A stretch of 12,956 nucleotides of DNA from Oscillospiraceae bacterium. Lineage in GTDB: Bacteria; Bacillota; Clostridia; Oscillospirales; Ruminococcaceae. The position numbers and the translations under genes were made by a program. A model generated the notes under the pieces. That model had not been told where the DNA came from. It made no database searches and saw only the letters and a list, made by a program, of their open reading frames with translations. The stretch spans positions 1 to 12,956 of the forward strand of contig JAHHUD010000043.1 of the NCBI GenBank assembly GCA_020024185.1. Reading direction: 5' to 3'. Within the stretch, counting starts at the first letter, position 1; every line of letters begins with the position of its first letter. Below, one piece after another: positions 1-7,292 of this stretch.

Positions 1-207
1 CCTTATGCTATGGCATATCATCACGAAAGTAAATCTCGTGGAAGTGATAAAAAAGGCGAAAAGAAAACCCGTTTTGACGGAGAACGCAATCGACTTCAAG
101 CTATTCACGGAAAAGAGTTATTAAAAGACCCATTTTATAACCCAAACCTTACACTTGATATGGAGGATTTCTCTGAAAGCAGAGTTCTTCCAAAATATGA
201 TGATTAG
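1..207 (+). CDS. Glycosyltransferase family 2, C-terminal fragment (cut by window edge)
   Basis: The frame is open from base 1 and stops with TAG at 205-207, so this is the last 68 residues of a longer gene rather than a small protein starting at the ATG at 10. The sequence shows PYAMAYHHESKSRG near the start and DPFYNPNLTLDMEDFS near the end. From memory these match the tail of family 2 glycosyltransferases of cell-surface polysaccharide synthesis, in which a HHESKSRG stretch and a final D-P-(Y/F)-Y-N-P-N-L segment recur. The catalytic GT-A domain lies outside the window, so donor and acceptor sugars cannot be guessed. The next gene begins 50 bases downstream on the same strand with no terminator between, so the two may be cotranscribed. 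Confidence 0.72.
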   Translation, partial: PYAMAYHHESKSRGSDKKGEKKTRFDGERNRLQAIHGKELLKDPFYNPNLTLDMEDFSESRVLPKYDD

Positions 208-257
208 CTTTAATAAGTTATACATTTTAATATATCTTTGTAAAGGAATTTATCAAT

Positions 258-1409
258 ATGAGTAAAAAACAAAAAGTTTTATATATTATAACTATTTTTG
301 TATCAGCTCTGTACATTTTTATAGGTAATTATCTTGTAAGTAAAAATTATATTATGCGTGATAAGCTTGAAAACGGTGTACCTGTAAAGATGAAAGTTCT
401 GGAAGTACTTGATTCTGCTTATGAACAGACTTTGTTTAATCAAGACGCAGAAACCAGAGGAGAAAATATTATACTTTTTGCAGGTCAGATTTTATCAGGA
501 TACAGAAAAGGCAGTGTTGTAACTGCTGTACAGCGTGTTGACAAAATGTACGCTATTGAGCTTCGTCCTGTTCAAGAAGGTCAAACTGTTATTGTTTATG
601 ATAATCCCGACCCAAACATTGATGTAGAATTTATGTTTGCAGAATTTCACCGTTCTACAATTTTATGGGTACTGGCTATAATATTCTGTATAATTTTGGT
701 TTTATTTGGCAGGTCAAAAGGTTTAAACACTCTTATTTCACTTGTATTTACCATAGGTTCTATTTTCTGGGTTTATATTCCAATTATTCTTGCAAATGGA
801 AATATTTATCTATGGTCACTTATAACTTGCGCTTATATTATTTTTATGACACTGTTTATTGTAAGTGGCTACACCAAAAAAAGTATTGCGGCAATTATAG
901 GCTGTTTTGTTGGGGTTACGATAAGTGGCTCTTTGGTGATTTTTGCGGATAACTTTTTGCATATGACCGGCCTTGTTAATGAAGACTCTATGTATCTTCT
1001 TATGCTTAATATGGACGAGCCTGTTGATATAAAAGCAATTATCTTTGGTTCTATTATAATCGGGGCTGTTGGTGCAATTATGGACGTTTCAATGTCTATT
1101 TCTTCTGCTCTTGCAGAACTTAAAGAACAAGCTCCAAACCTAACAAGAAAACAGCTTATAAGCTCTGGTTTTGTTATCGGCAGAGATATTCTTGGCACAA
1201 TGGCAAACACTCTTATTCTCGCATATATCGGCTCTTCACTTTCTGTTACACTTTTGTTGTTTGCTTATAACTCATCAACTTTACTGTTGTTTAACACAGA
1301 AATGATTATTGTAGAGTTATTGCAAGCTATTGCCGGCAGTTTTGGTATATTGCTTACCATTCCAATCACAAGTATTATATGTGGTTTTCTATATTCAAAA
1401 GAAAAATAA
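258..1409 (+). CDS. YibE/F family multi-pass membrane protein
   Basis: This 383-residue protein has an N-terminal membrane helix (about residues 7-25), a soluble segment of about 100 residues (26-130), then several hydrophobic helices from about 132 to 378. The signature GAVGAIMDVSMSIS at about 269-282, followed by SALAEL and by GRDILGTMANTLILAYIG at about 308-325, identifies the YibE/F family. The function of that family is not established. The soluble part, rich in beta-strand-like segments, probably faces outside. The start at 258 is supported by AAAGGA about 11 bases upstream. It follows a glycosyltransferase fragment on the same strand and is closed by a strong terminator shared with the convergent sppA gene. 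Family assignment is firm; any transport role is inference. Confidence 0.87.
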   Translation: MSKKQKVLYIITIFVSALYIFIGNYLVSKNYIMRDKLENGVPVKMKVLEVLDSAYEQTLFNQDAETRGENIILFAGQILSGYRKGSVVTAVQRVDKMYAIELRPVQEGQTVIVYDNPDPNIDVEFMFAEFHRSTILWVLAIIFCIILVLFGRSKGLNTLISLVFTIGSIFWVYIPIILANGNIYLWSLITCAYIIFMTLFIVSGYTKKSIAAIIGCFVGVTISGSLVIFADNFLHMTGLVNEDSMYLLMLNMDEPVDIKAIIFGSIIIGAVGAIMDVSMSISSALAELKEQAPNLTRKQLISSGFVIGRDILGTMANTLILAYIGSSLSVTLLLFAYNSSTLLLFNTEMIIVELLQAIAGSFGILLTIPITSIICGFLYSKEK

Positions 1410-1415
1410 TAGTAA

Positions 1416-1448
1416 AAAAAGCTACTTCATTTATAGAAGTAGCTTTTT
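1416..1448. terminator. Bidirectional rho-independent terminator between yibE/F-like and sppA genes
   Basis: A 13-bp perfect inverted repeat (AAAAAGCTACTTC, 7-base loop, GAAGTAGCTTTTT) lies 7 bases after the stop of the plus-strand gene and 12 bases from the end of the minus-strand gene. A/T runs on both flanks let it act as a terminator for both convergent genes. Confidence 0.9.
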
Positions 1449-1459
1449 ATTTTTATATT

Positions 1460-2416
1460 TTATTGTACATACATATATAATGGAACGCCGGCAAGTTCAT
1501 TTTTTGCCATATTAACTGCTATTTCCATCTCACTTTTTGGCATAATATCTTCGATTTTCATAAACAAAGATTCAAAAGCAGATGGTGTGTACAATTCTTT
1601 GTGATAACCGATTGTACCTGTAATTTCTTCCATAGTTTGAATTGCTTCATCATAGCTTTCCACATTATCAACAAGTGCAATTTCTTTTGCCTGTGTTGCA
1701 GAGTAAATTCTGCCGTCTGCAATTTCTTTTACTCTTTCAATTGGCAATCCTCTGCCAGTTGAAACTATATTTACAAACTCTTCATAACTTTCGTCAACAA
1801 GTCCTTGATAAATTGCACGGTGTTCTTCTGTCATTGGAGAACCTGGAGAACCCATACCTTTGTTTGCCCCACTGGTAATAAGAACCTCATCTATACCAAG
1901 TTTATCGTACAAACCACTTAAATTTGATAAAGATATAATAACACCTATACTTCCTGTCCAGCAGTTTTTGTTTGCAGAAATAGTATCTGCTGCACAAGCG
2001 ATATAATAAGCACCGGAAGCTGCCATTGTATTAAAATATGCATGTATCGGTCTGCCTGTTTTTTCTTTGTATTCTATCAGTTTATTATACATCTCATCAG
2101 AGTGGTAAACTGTTCCGCCACCGCTGTCTATTGATAAAAATATACCGGTATTACTATCGTCATTAATAAGCTCATCAATATAATCTTTTATAGCATCATG
2201 GTCATAACCGGCTCTTAAAACTCCTTGATTATTGCCTTGTATAGTGCCTTGAATATTTATAATTGCAAAGCTTTCTCCCAATGATGAAGCATCTAATTCA
2301 TTAAAAATATCAAAGTTTTTTGCAATATCTTTAAATGTTAAAAAGATGTAGAAAATTATACCTATCGCTACAAAAATTGTAATTAAAACATTCTTTTTAG
2401 TTTTGCTTTTACCCAT
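1460..2416 (-). CDS. sppA: Signal peptide peptidase SppA-type serine protease (S49 family)
   Basis: This 318-residue membrane-anchored protease would degrade cleaved signal peptides and other membrane peptides at the outer face of the cytoplasmic membrane. Residues 1-9 are basic and a single membrane anchor follows at about 9-28. The S49 core contains SIDSGGGTVYHSDEMY at about 95-110. The likely nucleophile is Ser134 in MAASGAYYIA and the general-base lysine is Lys186 in GANKGMGSPGSPM. The 52-residue Ser-Lys spacing matches the Ser147/Lys199 pair I recall for Bacillus SppA. Length and one-domain layout fit the short Gram-positive SppA rather than the doubled E. coli form. The start is supported by AAGGAG 8 bases upstream. 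The gene lies 39 bases after the sugar amidotransferase gene, with which it probably forms an operon. Confidence 0.93.
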   Translation of the reverse strand: MGKSKTKKNVLITIFVAIGIIFYIFLTFKDIAKNFDIFNELDASSLGESFAIINIQGTIQGNNQGVLRAGYDHDAIKDYIDELINDDSNTGIFLSIDSGGGTVYHSDEMYNKLIEYKEKTGRPIHAYFNTMAASGAYYIACAADTISANKNCWTGSIGVIISLSNLSGLYDKLGIDEVLITSGANKGMGSPGSPMTEEHRAIYQGLVDESYEEFVNIVSTGRGLPIERVKEIADGRIYSATQAKEIALVDNVESYDEAIQTMEEITGTIGYHKELYTPSAFESLFMKIEDIMPKSEMEIAVNMAKNELAGVPLYMYVQ

Positions 2417-2455
2417 ATATTTTCTCCTTTCAAATTCATTTTGATATTTGAAATT

Positions 2456-3577
2456 TTATTTATTTTCTTCCCATATAGGATTATTTAAAACCCAACGGCC
2501 TGTTTGGTCTTTATGGAATATATCACGGTTGTAGAATTTATCAATAATACTCCAAAATTCTGTTTCTGTATATCCGCAAAAATCACAGAAATCTCTTACA
2601 CACAATGGGTCAAGATTATGGTCACGTTCCTTGATAAGCGGAATAGCTTCTTCTCTTGTCATCATTCCATAACGAATATATCTTGCTGTGTAGTCTGTTG
2701 CTGCTGCATGGCCGAATTTTGGATATTTAAGCCATGAGTGTACAAGATAAGCACGAGAGTCAATTTGGTCAAAATTTTCTGCATGATGCTGACGGTCCCA
2801 TTCATGTGTTAAGTCATGGAAACCACGGCTTTTAGCAAGCTGATAGTTTTTATAACTGTTCCATGGCAAGAAGTATGAAAGATACATTGGGTCAAGACGA
2901 GCAAGTTCTTCTTTGCTTGGGGCTTTTGTAAGCGCCAATGCAGCAGGTTCAATTCCCCAACTTAACAATTCTTCTTCATCCATACCACTTGCAACACCGT
3001 TTTCTATCTGACTGCGTGCAGAATATGTTTCTTCGTCCTCATTTCCACCATATTCAAAACTTACATTTTCACCATAACACAAAAGCATTGTATTAAATTT
3101 TAAAGCCATGTGAAGTGGGAATGTATAAATATGTCTATCCAGATACCATGTTGGTTTTCCGTATTTTTCAAACATATTACGCATAAGAATTTTTTGAGTT
3201 TTAATATCAGGTTTACAGCTGATAATAGGACAACCAAATTCTTCGCTTATATTTTTAAGATTATGTTTTCCTGCTTCTGTCATTGGGAAATTATCTTCCA
3301 CGCTGAACAAAATAGGGTTCATTTTCATAACTTCTTTTAATATATAAACTTGAAAATGACTGTCTTTACCACCGGAAACAGCAACTGCACAGTCATATTG
3401 TCCAGGCCCATTGCAGCCACGATATTTATCGCAAATAGCTTCAAATTCTTTCCATCGTGCGTCCCAATCTATATTTTTTCTTGCCTCATAGTGATTGCAA
3501 GCAGTACAAACACCGTTTTCATCAAAAACAATACCCGGTCTTGTATCAGGCATTGTACACTTTTTACAATATTTCAT
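2456..3577 (-). CDS. N-acetyl sugar amidotransferase (PseA/WbpG-like)
   Basis: This 373-residue enzyme belongs to the family that converts an acetamido group on an activated sugar to an acetamidino group, as in PseA (pseudaminic acid, Campylobacter) and WbpG (O-antigen, Pseudomonas). The N-terminus has paired cysteines, Cys4/Cys7 (YCKKCTMPDTRPG) and Cys24/Cys27 (CTAC), likely a zinc site. An ATP-pyrophosphatase loop AVSGGKDSHFQ is at about 66-76, and YGENVSFEYGG at about 168-178 is also characteristic. A second cysteine cluster (LCVRDFCDFCG) is at about 325-335. I use the ATG at 3577: AAGGAG at 3589-3594 is 11 bases away from it, whereas the GTG at 3589 overlaps that site. Family members often need a HisH-like glutaminase and HisF-like partner, and none is visible here. 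Family is secure; the exact sugar is unknown. Confidence 0.88.
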   Translation of the reverse strand: MKYCKKCTMPDTRPGIVFDENGVCTACNHYEARKNIDWDARWKEFEAICDKYRGCNGPGQYDCAVAVSGGKDSHFQVYILKEVMKMNPILFSVEDNFPMTEAGKHNLKNISEEFGCPIISCKPDIKTQKILMRNMFEKYGKPTWYLDRHIYTFPLHMALKFNTMLLCYGENVSFEYGGNEDEETYSARSQIENGVASGMDEEELLSWGIEPAALALTKAPSKEELARLDPMYLSYFLPWNSYKNYQLAKSRGFHDLTHEWDRQHHAENFDQIDSRAYLVHSWLKYPKFGHAAATDYTARYIRYGMMTREEAIPLIKERDHNLDPLCVRDFCDFCGYTETEFWSIIDKFYNRDIFHKDQTGRWVLNNPIWEENK

Positions 3578-3625
3578 TATTACAGTCACTCCTTAACTGG
3601 ATATAATTTAATTTTCATACATGTT

Positions 3626-3654
3626 ATCATACCATATTTTTTTTAATTGAACAA
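3626..3654 (-). promoter_or_regulatory. Predicted sigma-A promoter for sugar amidotransferase-sppA
   Basis: On the minus strand, TTGTTC (3649-3654) is followed after exactly 17 bases by TATGAT (3626-3631). A TG one base before the -10 makes it an extended -10 promoter. The start site would be near 3619, giving a leader of about 40 bases. The -10 is good and the -35 is only half-consensus. Confidence 0.55.
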
Positions 3655-3737
3655 TTCTCTTATATTGTAATATTAAATATATAATAATATATTAACATAT
3701 ATTTATCAAAAAGTTCATATTTTTTATGTCATGGTAA

Positions 3738-3751
3738 AATTTTATAAAATT
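3738..3751. repeat. 14-bp AT-only palindrome in the spacer before the yitT-like operon
   Basis: AATTTTATAAAATT is its own reverse complement. It sits mid-way in the 290-base, very AT-rich spacer between the divergent sugar amidotransferase and YitT-type genes. It could be an operator or simply composition. I see no convincing promoter for the rightward operon in this spacer, although A/T-rich -10-like words are numerous, and no structured RNA or small gene. Confidence 0.3.
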
Positions 3752-3882
3752 ATGTTATCACACATTTTGTATAAAATAAATATATAATTTATTAAATTAT
3801 CTTTTTTCTCTATACAAATAATGCGTAGAATGATAAAATATATGTTATGTGCAATATTTTTGAAAGGGAGCTTTTATAAAAA

Positions 3883-4749
3883 ATGAAAACAAAATACACA
3901 TTTAAAACTCTTTTAATAGATTTACTTTTTGACTTTATGGGCTGTTCTCTTTACGGTATAGCTATGAACTGCTTTATTCTTCCTTCAGGAATAACAACAG
4001 GTGGTATAAGTGGTATATCTCTTATTATAAACTATCTTACAAATATACCTATTGGTATATGCACCATTTTGCTTAATATACCTATCGTTTTATTCTGCTA
4101 TAAAGTATTGGGTAAAGTATTCCTTCTTAAAAGCATGAAAACTATGGTTGTTTTAAGTATTTGTATTGACGTTGTTACAAAGGACTTTCCAAAGTATGAA
4201 GGTGATATTATACTTGCTGCTATATGCACAGGTGTTTTGGTTGGTGCAGGTCTTGCTTGCGCATTTATACGTGGTTCTTCAACAGGTGGCGGAGACTTTG
4301 TTACACTTTCTGTAAGAAAATTATATCCACATTTCTCAATCGGTACACTCTGTCTTATTTTTGACTATACTGTTCTTACTGCCGGTGGTTTTGTTTTCAA
4401 AAATATAAATGCTACACTTTACGGTGCAATTGCAATGTTTATTGCAAGTCAGGTTATGGATAAAATAGTATACGGTTCTTCTCGTGGAAAACTTATGCTT
4501 GTTGTTACTGAAAAAGGAGAAGAAGTTGCACAAAGCATTTCTGGCGCTGTAAATAGAGGCAGCAGTATTGCAGATATCCGTGGTGGATATAAAGGAGAGC
4601 AAAAACAGCTTGTTATAAGTGCTGTAAATAAGCAACAACTTTTCAAAGCAAGAAAAATTGTTCATGAAGCTGATGAAAATTCATTTATCATGGTTACAAG
4701 CACAGAAGAAGTATTTGGTGAAGGTTTTACAGACCCATGTGAGGATTAA
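3883..4749 (+). CDS. YitT family membrane protein with DUF2179 domain
   Basis: This 288-residue protein has about five to six membrane helices in residues 10-195 and a soluble C-terminal domain at about 200-282. Family hallmarks are the glycine-rich SGITTGGISG at about 35-44 in the first helix pair, GSSTGGGDFV at about 131-140, and the DUF2179 end with RGGYKGEQKQLVIS and EVFGEGF. Length is normal for YitT/YqfU proteins (about 280-290 residues), whose molecular role is not settled; the C-terminal domain is thought to sense or bind a small ligand. The start is supported by AAAGGGAG about 12 bases upstream. It is the first gene of a tight operon, with only 3 bases to the next start. The usual RGVT of the domain reads RGSS here, a minor deviation. 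Confidence 0.92.
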   Translation: MKTKYTFKTLLIDLLFDFMGCSLYGIAMNCFILPSGITTGGISGISLIINYLTNIPIGICTILLNIPIVLFCYKVLGKVFLLKSMKTMVVLSICIDVVTKDFPKYEGDIILAAICTGVLVGAGLACAFIRGSSTGGGDFVTLSVRKLYPHFSIGTLCLIFDYTVLTAGGFVFKNINATLYGAIAMFIASQVMDKIVYGSSRGKLMLVVTEKGEEVAQSISGAVNRGSSIADIRGGYKGEQKQLVISAVNKQQLFKARKIVHEADENSFIMVTSTEEVFGEGFTDPCED

Positions 4750-4752
4750 TTT

Positions 4753-5025
4753 ATGGAAAGAATTTTTTTAGCATTTTTAATAATTACAAACCTTGCAACA
4801 CTTATTCTTTATGGTGTTGACAAGTATAATTCAAAAAAAGGTAAACGCCGTATAAGCGAAAAAACTTTGCTTATAACAAGTATTTTTGGCCCATTTGGTG
4901 CTTTTGTTGGTATGTACCAATTTAGACACAAGACACAGAAATTTAAATTCTATATCACAGTTTTTCTTCTTTGTCTTTTGCAGTTTGCCCTTTTCTTTTT
5001 ATTATTTTACAGCAAATATATATAA
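4753..5025 (+). CDS. DUF1294 family small membrane protein
   Basis: This 90-residue protein has three predicted membrane segments (about 3-21, 38-54 and 66-87). The family signature is clear: YGVDKYNSKKGKRRISEKTLL at about 20-40, followed by GPFGAFVGMYQFRHKTQK at about 46-63. DUF1294 (YsdA-like) proteins are widespread and have no established function. The start codon lies 3 bases after the upstream stop, with GAGG inside the end of that gene, so translation is probably coupled. glpK begins 18 bases after this gene ends. Confidence 0.9.
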   Translation: MERIFLAFLIITNLATLILYGVDKYNSKKGKRRISEKTLLITSIFGPFGAFVGMYQFRHKTQKFKFYITVFLLCLLQFALFFLLFYSKYI

Positions 5026-5043
5026 ATATCCGAGGTGTATTTG

Positions 5044-6528
5044 GTGAAAAAATATATATTATCTCTTGACCAAGGGACAACTTCTTCCCGTGCTATATTA
5101 TTTGACCATAACCAAAATATTATTGCAAAAGCACAAAAAGAAGTTACACAGATTTTTCCAAAAGAGGGCTGGGTTGAGCATGACCCTATGGAGATTTATT
5201 CTTCTCAATATTCAGTTATGGTGGAAGCTATTGCCAAAAGTGGTATTGACCCTTGTGAGATTGCAGCAATTGGTATAACAAATCAAAGAGAAACCACAAT
5301 TTTATGGGATAAAAATACCGGAAAGCCGGTTTACAATGCAATTGTGTGGCAGTGTCGTAGAACTGCTGATATATGTGACCAATTAAAGAAAGACGGATTG
5401 GAAGATTATATAAAAAAATCAACCGGTTTAGTTGTGGACGCTTATTTTTCCGGCACTAAAATCAAATGGATTTTAGACAATGTAGACGGCGTAAGAGAAA
5501 AAGCTGAAAAAGGAGATATACTTTTTGGCACAGTTGATTGCTGGCTTATATGGAAACTTACCGGCGGAAAAGTTCATGTTACAGACTATACCAACGCAAG
5601 CCGTACAATGCTTTATAACATAAATACTTTAAGCTGGGACGAGACTTTGCTTAAAGAATTAAATATACCAAAATCTATTTTACCAACTGTTTGTTCTTCA
5701 AGCCATATCTATGGATATGTTAATATTCAGGGTGTTGATATTCCTATTGCAGGCATTGCCGGAGACCAACAGGCTGCACTTTTTGGTCACTGTTGTTTTG
5801 ATAAGGGCGATGCCAAAAATACATACGGAACCGGTTGTTTTCTTCTTATGAACACCGGTGACACACCATGTTTAAGCAATTCGGGACTTATCACTACTAT
5901 TGCAATAGGTATAGACGGAAAAGTTCAATACGCCCTTGAAGGCAGTGTTTTTATCGGTGGTGCAGTTATTCAGTGGTTACGTGATGAAATGAGATTTATT
6001 ACAGAAAGCAAAGATGCTGAATACTATGCCTCAAAAGTAAGTGATACAGGTGGTGTATATTTTGTGCCAGCATTTACAGGTCTTGGTGCTCCATATTGGG
6101 ATATGTACGCCCGTGGATGTATAGTTGGTATATCTCGTGGCACAAAAAGAGAACATATTATTCGTGCTGCACAAGAAAGCATTGCTTATCAAAGCCTTGA
6201 ACTTGTAAAAGCTATGGAAAAAGACTCCGGAAATATTTTATCTGCCCTCAATGTTGATGGTGGTGCGTGCAGAGATAGTTTTCTTATGCAGTTTCAGTCA
6301 GATATTATAAATAAACCGGTTAACCGTCCTGTAATAAAAGAAAGTACCTCTCTTGGTGCAGCATATCTTGCAGGGCTTGCAACCGGATTTTGGAACAGTA
6401 AAGAAGAATTGCGTCAAAACAGAAATTATGATGCTATATTTTTCCCTAATATGGAAGAAGAAAAACGCAATAAGCTTTTTTCCGGGTGGCAAAAAGCTGT
6501 TGGACGCAGTATGAACTGGGTGGAATAA
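5044..6528 (+). CDS. glpK: Glycerol kinase
   Basis: GlpK phosphorylates glycerol with ATP to sn-glycerol 3-phosphate in the cytoplasm. The 494-residue product begins MKKYILSLDQGTTSSRAILFD, the standard GlpK opening. It carries GITNQRETT with the glycerol-binding Arg-Glu at 82-83, Tyr134, the catalytic-base Asp241 in AGDQQAALFG, and the nucleotide-binding NTYGTGCFLLMNTG at about 259-272. I chose the GTG at 5044 because GAGGTG at 5032-5037 is 6 bases away and the resulting N-terminus fits the family; the GTG at 5035 overlaps the ribosome site. It is third in an operon after YitT-type and DUF1294 genes, without the usual glpF or glpD/glpO. The loop that carries the HPr-phosphorylated histidine in enterococcal and Bacillus enzymes reads VNIQG (226-230), with Asn at that position by my alignment. 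Confidence 0.96.
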   Translation: MKKYILSLDQGTTSSRAILFDHNQNIIAKAQKEVTQIFPKEGWVEHDPMEIYSSQYSVMVEAIAKSGIDPCEIAAIGITNQRETTILWDKNTGKPVYNAIVWQCRRTADICDQLKKDGLEDYIKKSTGLVVDAYFSGTKIKWILDNVDGVREKAEKGDILFGTVDCWLIWKLTGGKVHVTDYTNASRTMLYNINTLSWDETLLKELNIPKSILPTVCSSSHIYGYVNIQGVDIPIAGIAGDQQAALFGHCCFDKGDAKNTYGTGCFLLMNTGDTPCLSNSGLITTIAIGIDGKVQYALEGSVFIGGAVIQWLRDEMRFITESKDAEYYASKVSDTGGVYFVPAFTGLGAPYWDMYARGCIVGISRGTKREHIIRAAQESIAYQSLELVKAMEKDSGNILSALNVDGGACRDSFLMQFQSDIINKPVNRPVIKESTSLGAAYLAGLATGFWNSKEELRQNRNYDAIFFPNMEEEKRNKLFSGWQKAVGRSMNWVE

Positions 6529-6560
6529 ATTATCTATCCTTTTAATATTCTATATAAATA

Positions 6561-6590
6561 AAAGCAGAGTGAACTTTCACTCTGCTTTTT
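6561..6590. terminator. Bidirectional rho-independent terminator between glpK and the Lrp-type gene
   Basis: A 12-bp stem (AAAGCAGAGTGA, 4-base loop ACTT, TCACTCTGCTTT) is followed by a T run on the plus strand. The convergent Lrp gene ends 3 bases further on. The A-rich left flank gives a U run for the opposite transcript as well. Confidence 0.9.
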
Positions 6591-6592
6591 TA

Positions 6593-7021
6593 TTAAATCA
6601 TTTTCTTTCTTTCAACTGGTGTTGAAAGTATAATCTGTGTGCTTGTACTTCCCATTTTTTGGAATTTAATAATAAGTTTTTCCAAATCACCGATTTCAGC
6701 TGCATCAACTTTTACAAAATAGCTGTAATCACCAGTTACATGATAACATTCTGCAACCATTGGGTCTGTTGCTGCAAGTTCAAGAAGTTTTTCTCTGTCT
6801 TGTGGTTTAATTGAAACACTGATAATTGCATGAACATTTCTGCCAACTTTTTTTGGATTTATTATAGCAGTATAACCTTGGATTATACCTTCTTTTTCCA
6901 TTCTTTTAATTCTTTCGCTAACTGCTGGTGCAGTAAGTGAAATTGTCTGTGTAATTTCTTTAACTGTAACTCTTCCGTTGTTTTGCAACAACTCTAAAAT
7001 TTTCTTATCGATATTATCCAT
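6593..7021 (-). CDS. Lrp/AsnC family transcriptional regulator
   Basis: At 142 residues this is a normal-length Lrp/AsnC regulator, which binds DNA as oligomers and senses amino acids or similar ligands. The winged HTH is at about residues 4-55, with MDNIDKKILELLQNNGRVTVKEI as opening helices (written as two parts: 1-14 and 15-23) and APAVSERIKRMEKEGII as recognition helix and wing. The RAM/ligand-binding domain occupies about 62-138, including YHVTGDYSYFVKV at about 93-105 and IILSTPVERKK near the end. AGGGAG about 7 bases before the ATG fixes the start. No amino-acid biosynthesis or transport gene is adjacent, so the ligand cannot be inferred. A 12-bp inverted repeat lies about 75-110 bases upstream and could be its own operator. 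Confidence 0.94.
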   Translation of the reverse strand: MDNIDKKILELLQNNGRVTVKEITQTISLTAPAVSERIKRMEKEGIIQGYTAIINPKKVGRNVHAIISVSIKPQDREKLLELAATDPMVAECYHVTGDYSYFVKVDAAEIGDLEKLIIKFQKMGSTSTQIILSTPVERKKMI

Positions 7022-7094
7022 TTCATTCTCCCTATTATATCCATTATAACCTTTTGTAAATTTTATTTCCTTGTGTTGTGCACTATTTTTTATT

Positions 7095-7129
7095 TTTAAA
7101 AATTATAGATAAAAAATATAATTTTTAAA
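7095..7129. promoter_or_regulatory. Inverted repeat upstream of the Lrp-type gene (candidate operator)
   Basis: Perfect 12-bp arms, TTTAAAAATTAT (7095-7106) and ATAATTTTTAAA (7118-7129), flank an 11-base spacer, placing arm centres 23 bases apart, about two helical turns. It is 74 bases upstream of the regulator's start. Lrp-type proteins commonly autoregulate at AT-rich imperfect palindromes. The A/T-only content means chance cannot be excluded. No convincing -35 was found between this site and the gene. Confidence 0.4.
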
Positions 7130-7243
7130 GTTACACTACACTTTTTTAAAGTATTTTCTTATTAATATAAATAATTTGCCCTAAAAAAACACTTTTCAAT
7201 TATATTATAGTTTTTTTATATTGCATTGTAAATACTTTTGGTG

Positions 7244-7292
7244 TAAATTTAATAATTTATTTATTAAATTTAATAATTTGTACATTAAATTT
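7244..7292. repeat. 21-bp-period AT repeat overlapping the end of hflX
   Basis: The 15-base word TAAATTTAATAATTT occurs at 7244-7258 and 7265-7279, and a third partial copy (TAAATTT) begins at 7286. The period is 21 bases, two helical turns. The first two copies also contain an 11-bp inverted repeat (7245-7255 with 7261-7271). There is no U-rich tract on the minus side, so it is not a typical hflX terminator. Confidence 0.5.

Noticed and set aside
10..207. A free-standing 65-residue protein starting at the ATG at base 10
   Set aside because: The frame is open through base 1 and the sequence matches the C-terminal end of glycosyltransferases, so it is a gene cut by the window edge.
869..1210. 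Open frame antisense to the YibE/F-type gene
   Set aside because: No ribosome site or family features, and fully opposite a convincing coding frame.
3578..3589. GTG at 3589 as start of the sugar amidotransferase
   Set aside because: It overlaps the AAGGAG ribosome site; the ATG at 3577 has workable spacing and leaves the conserved KYCKKC as the N-terminus.
7028..7048. TATAAT words just before the Lrp gene ribosome site as its -10 element
   Set aside because: The nearest -35-like word (TTTACA) is only 15 bases from the closer TATAAT, and the start site would fall inside the ribosome binding site.
7245..7271. 11-bp AT hairpin as the hflX terminator
   Set aside because: No U-rich tract follows on the minus strand and the stem has no G-C pairs.
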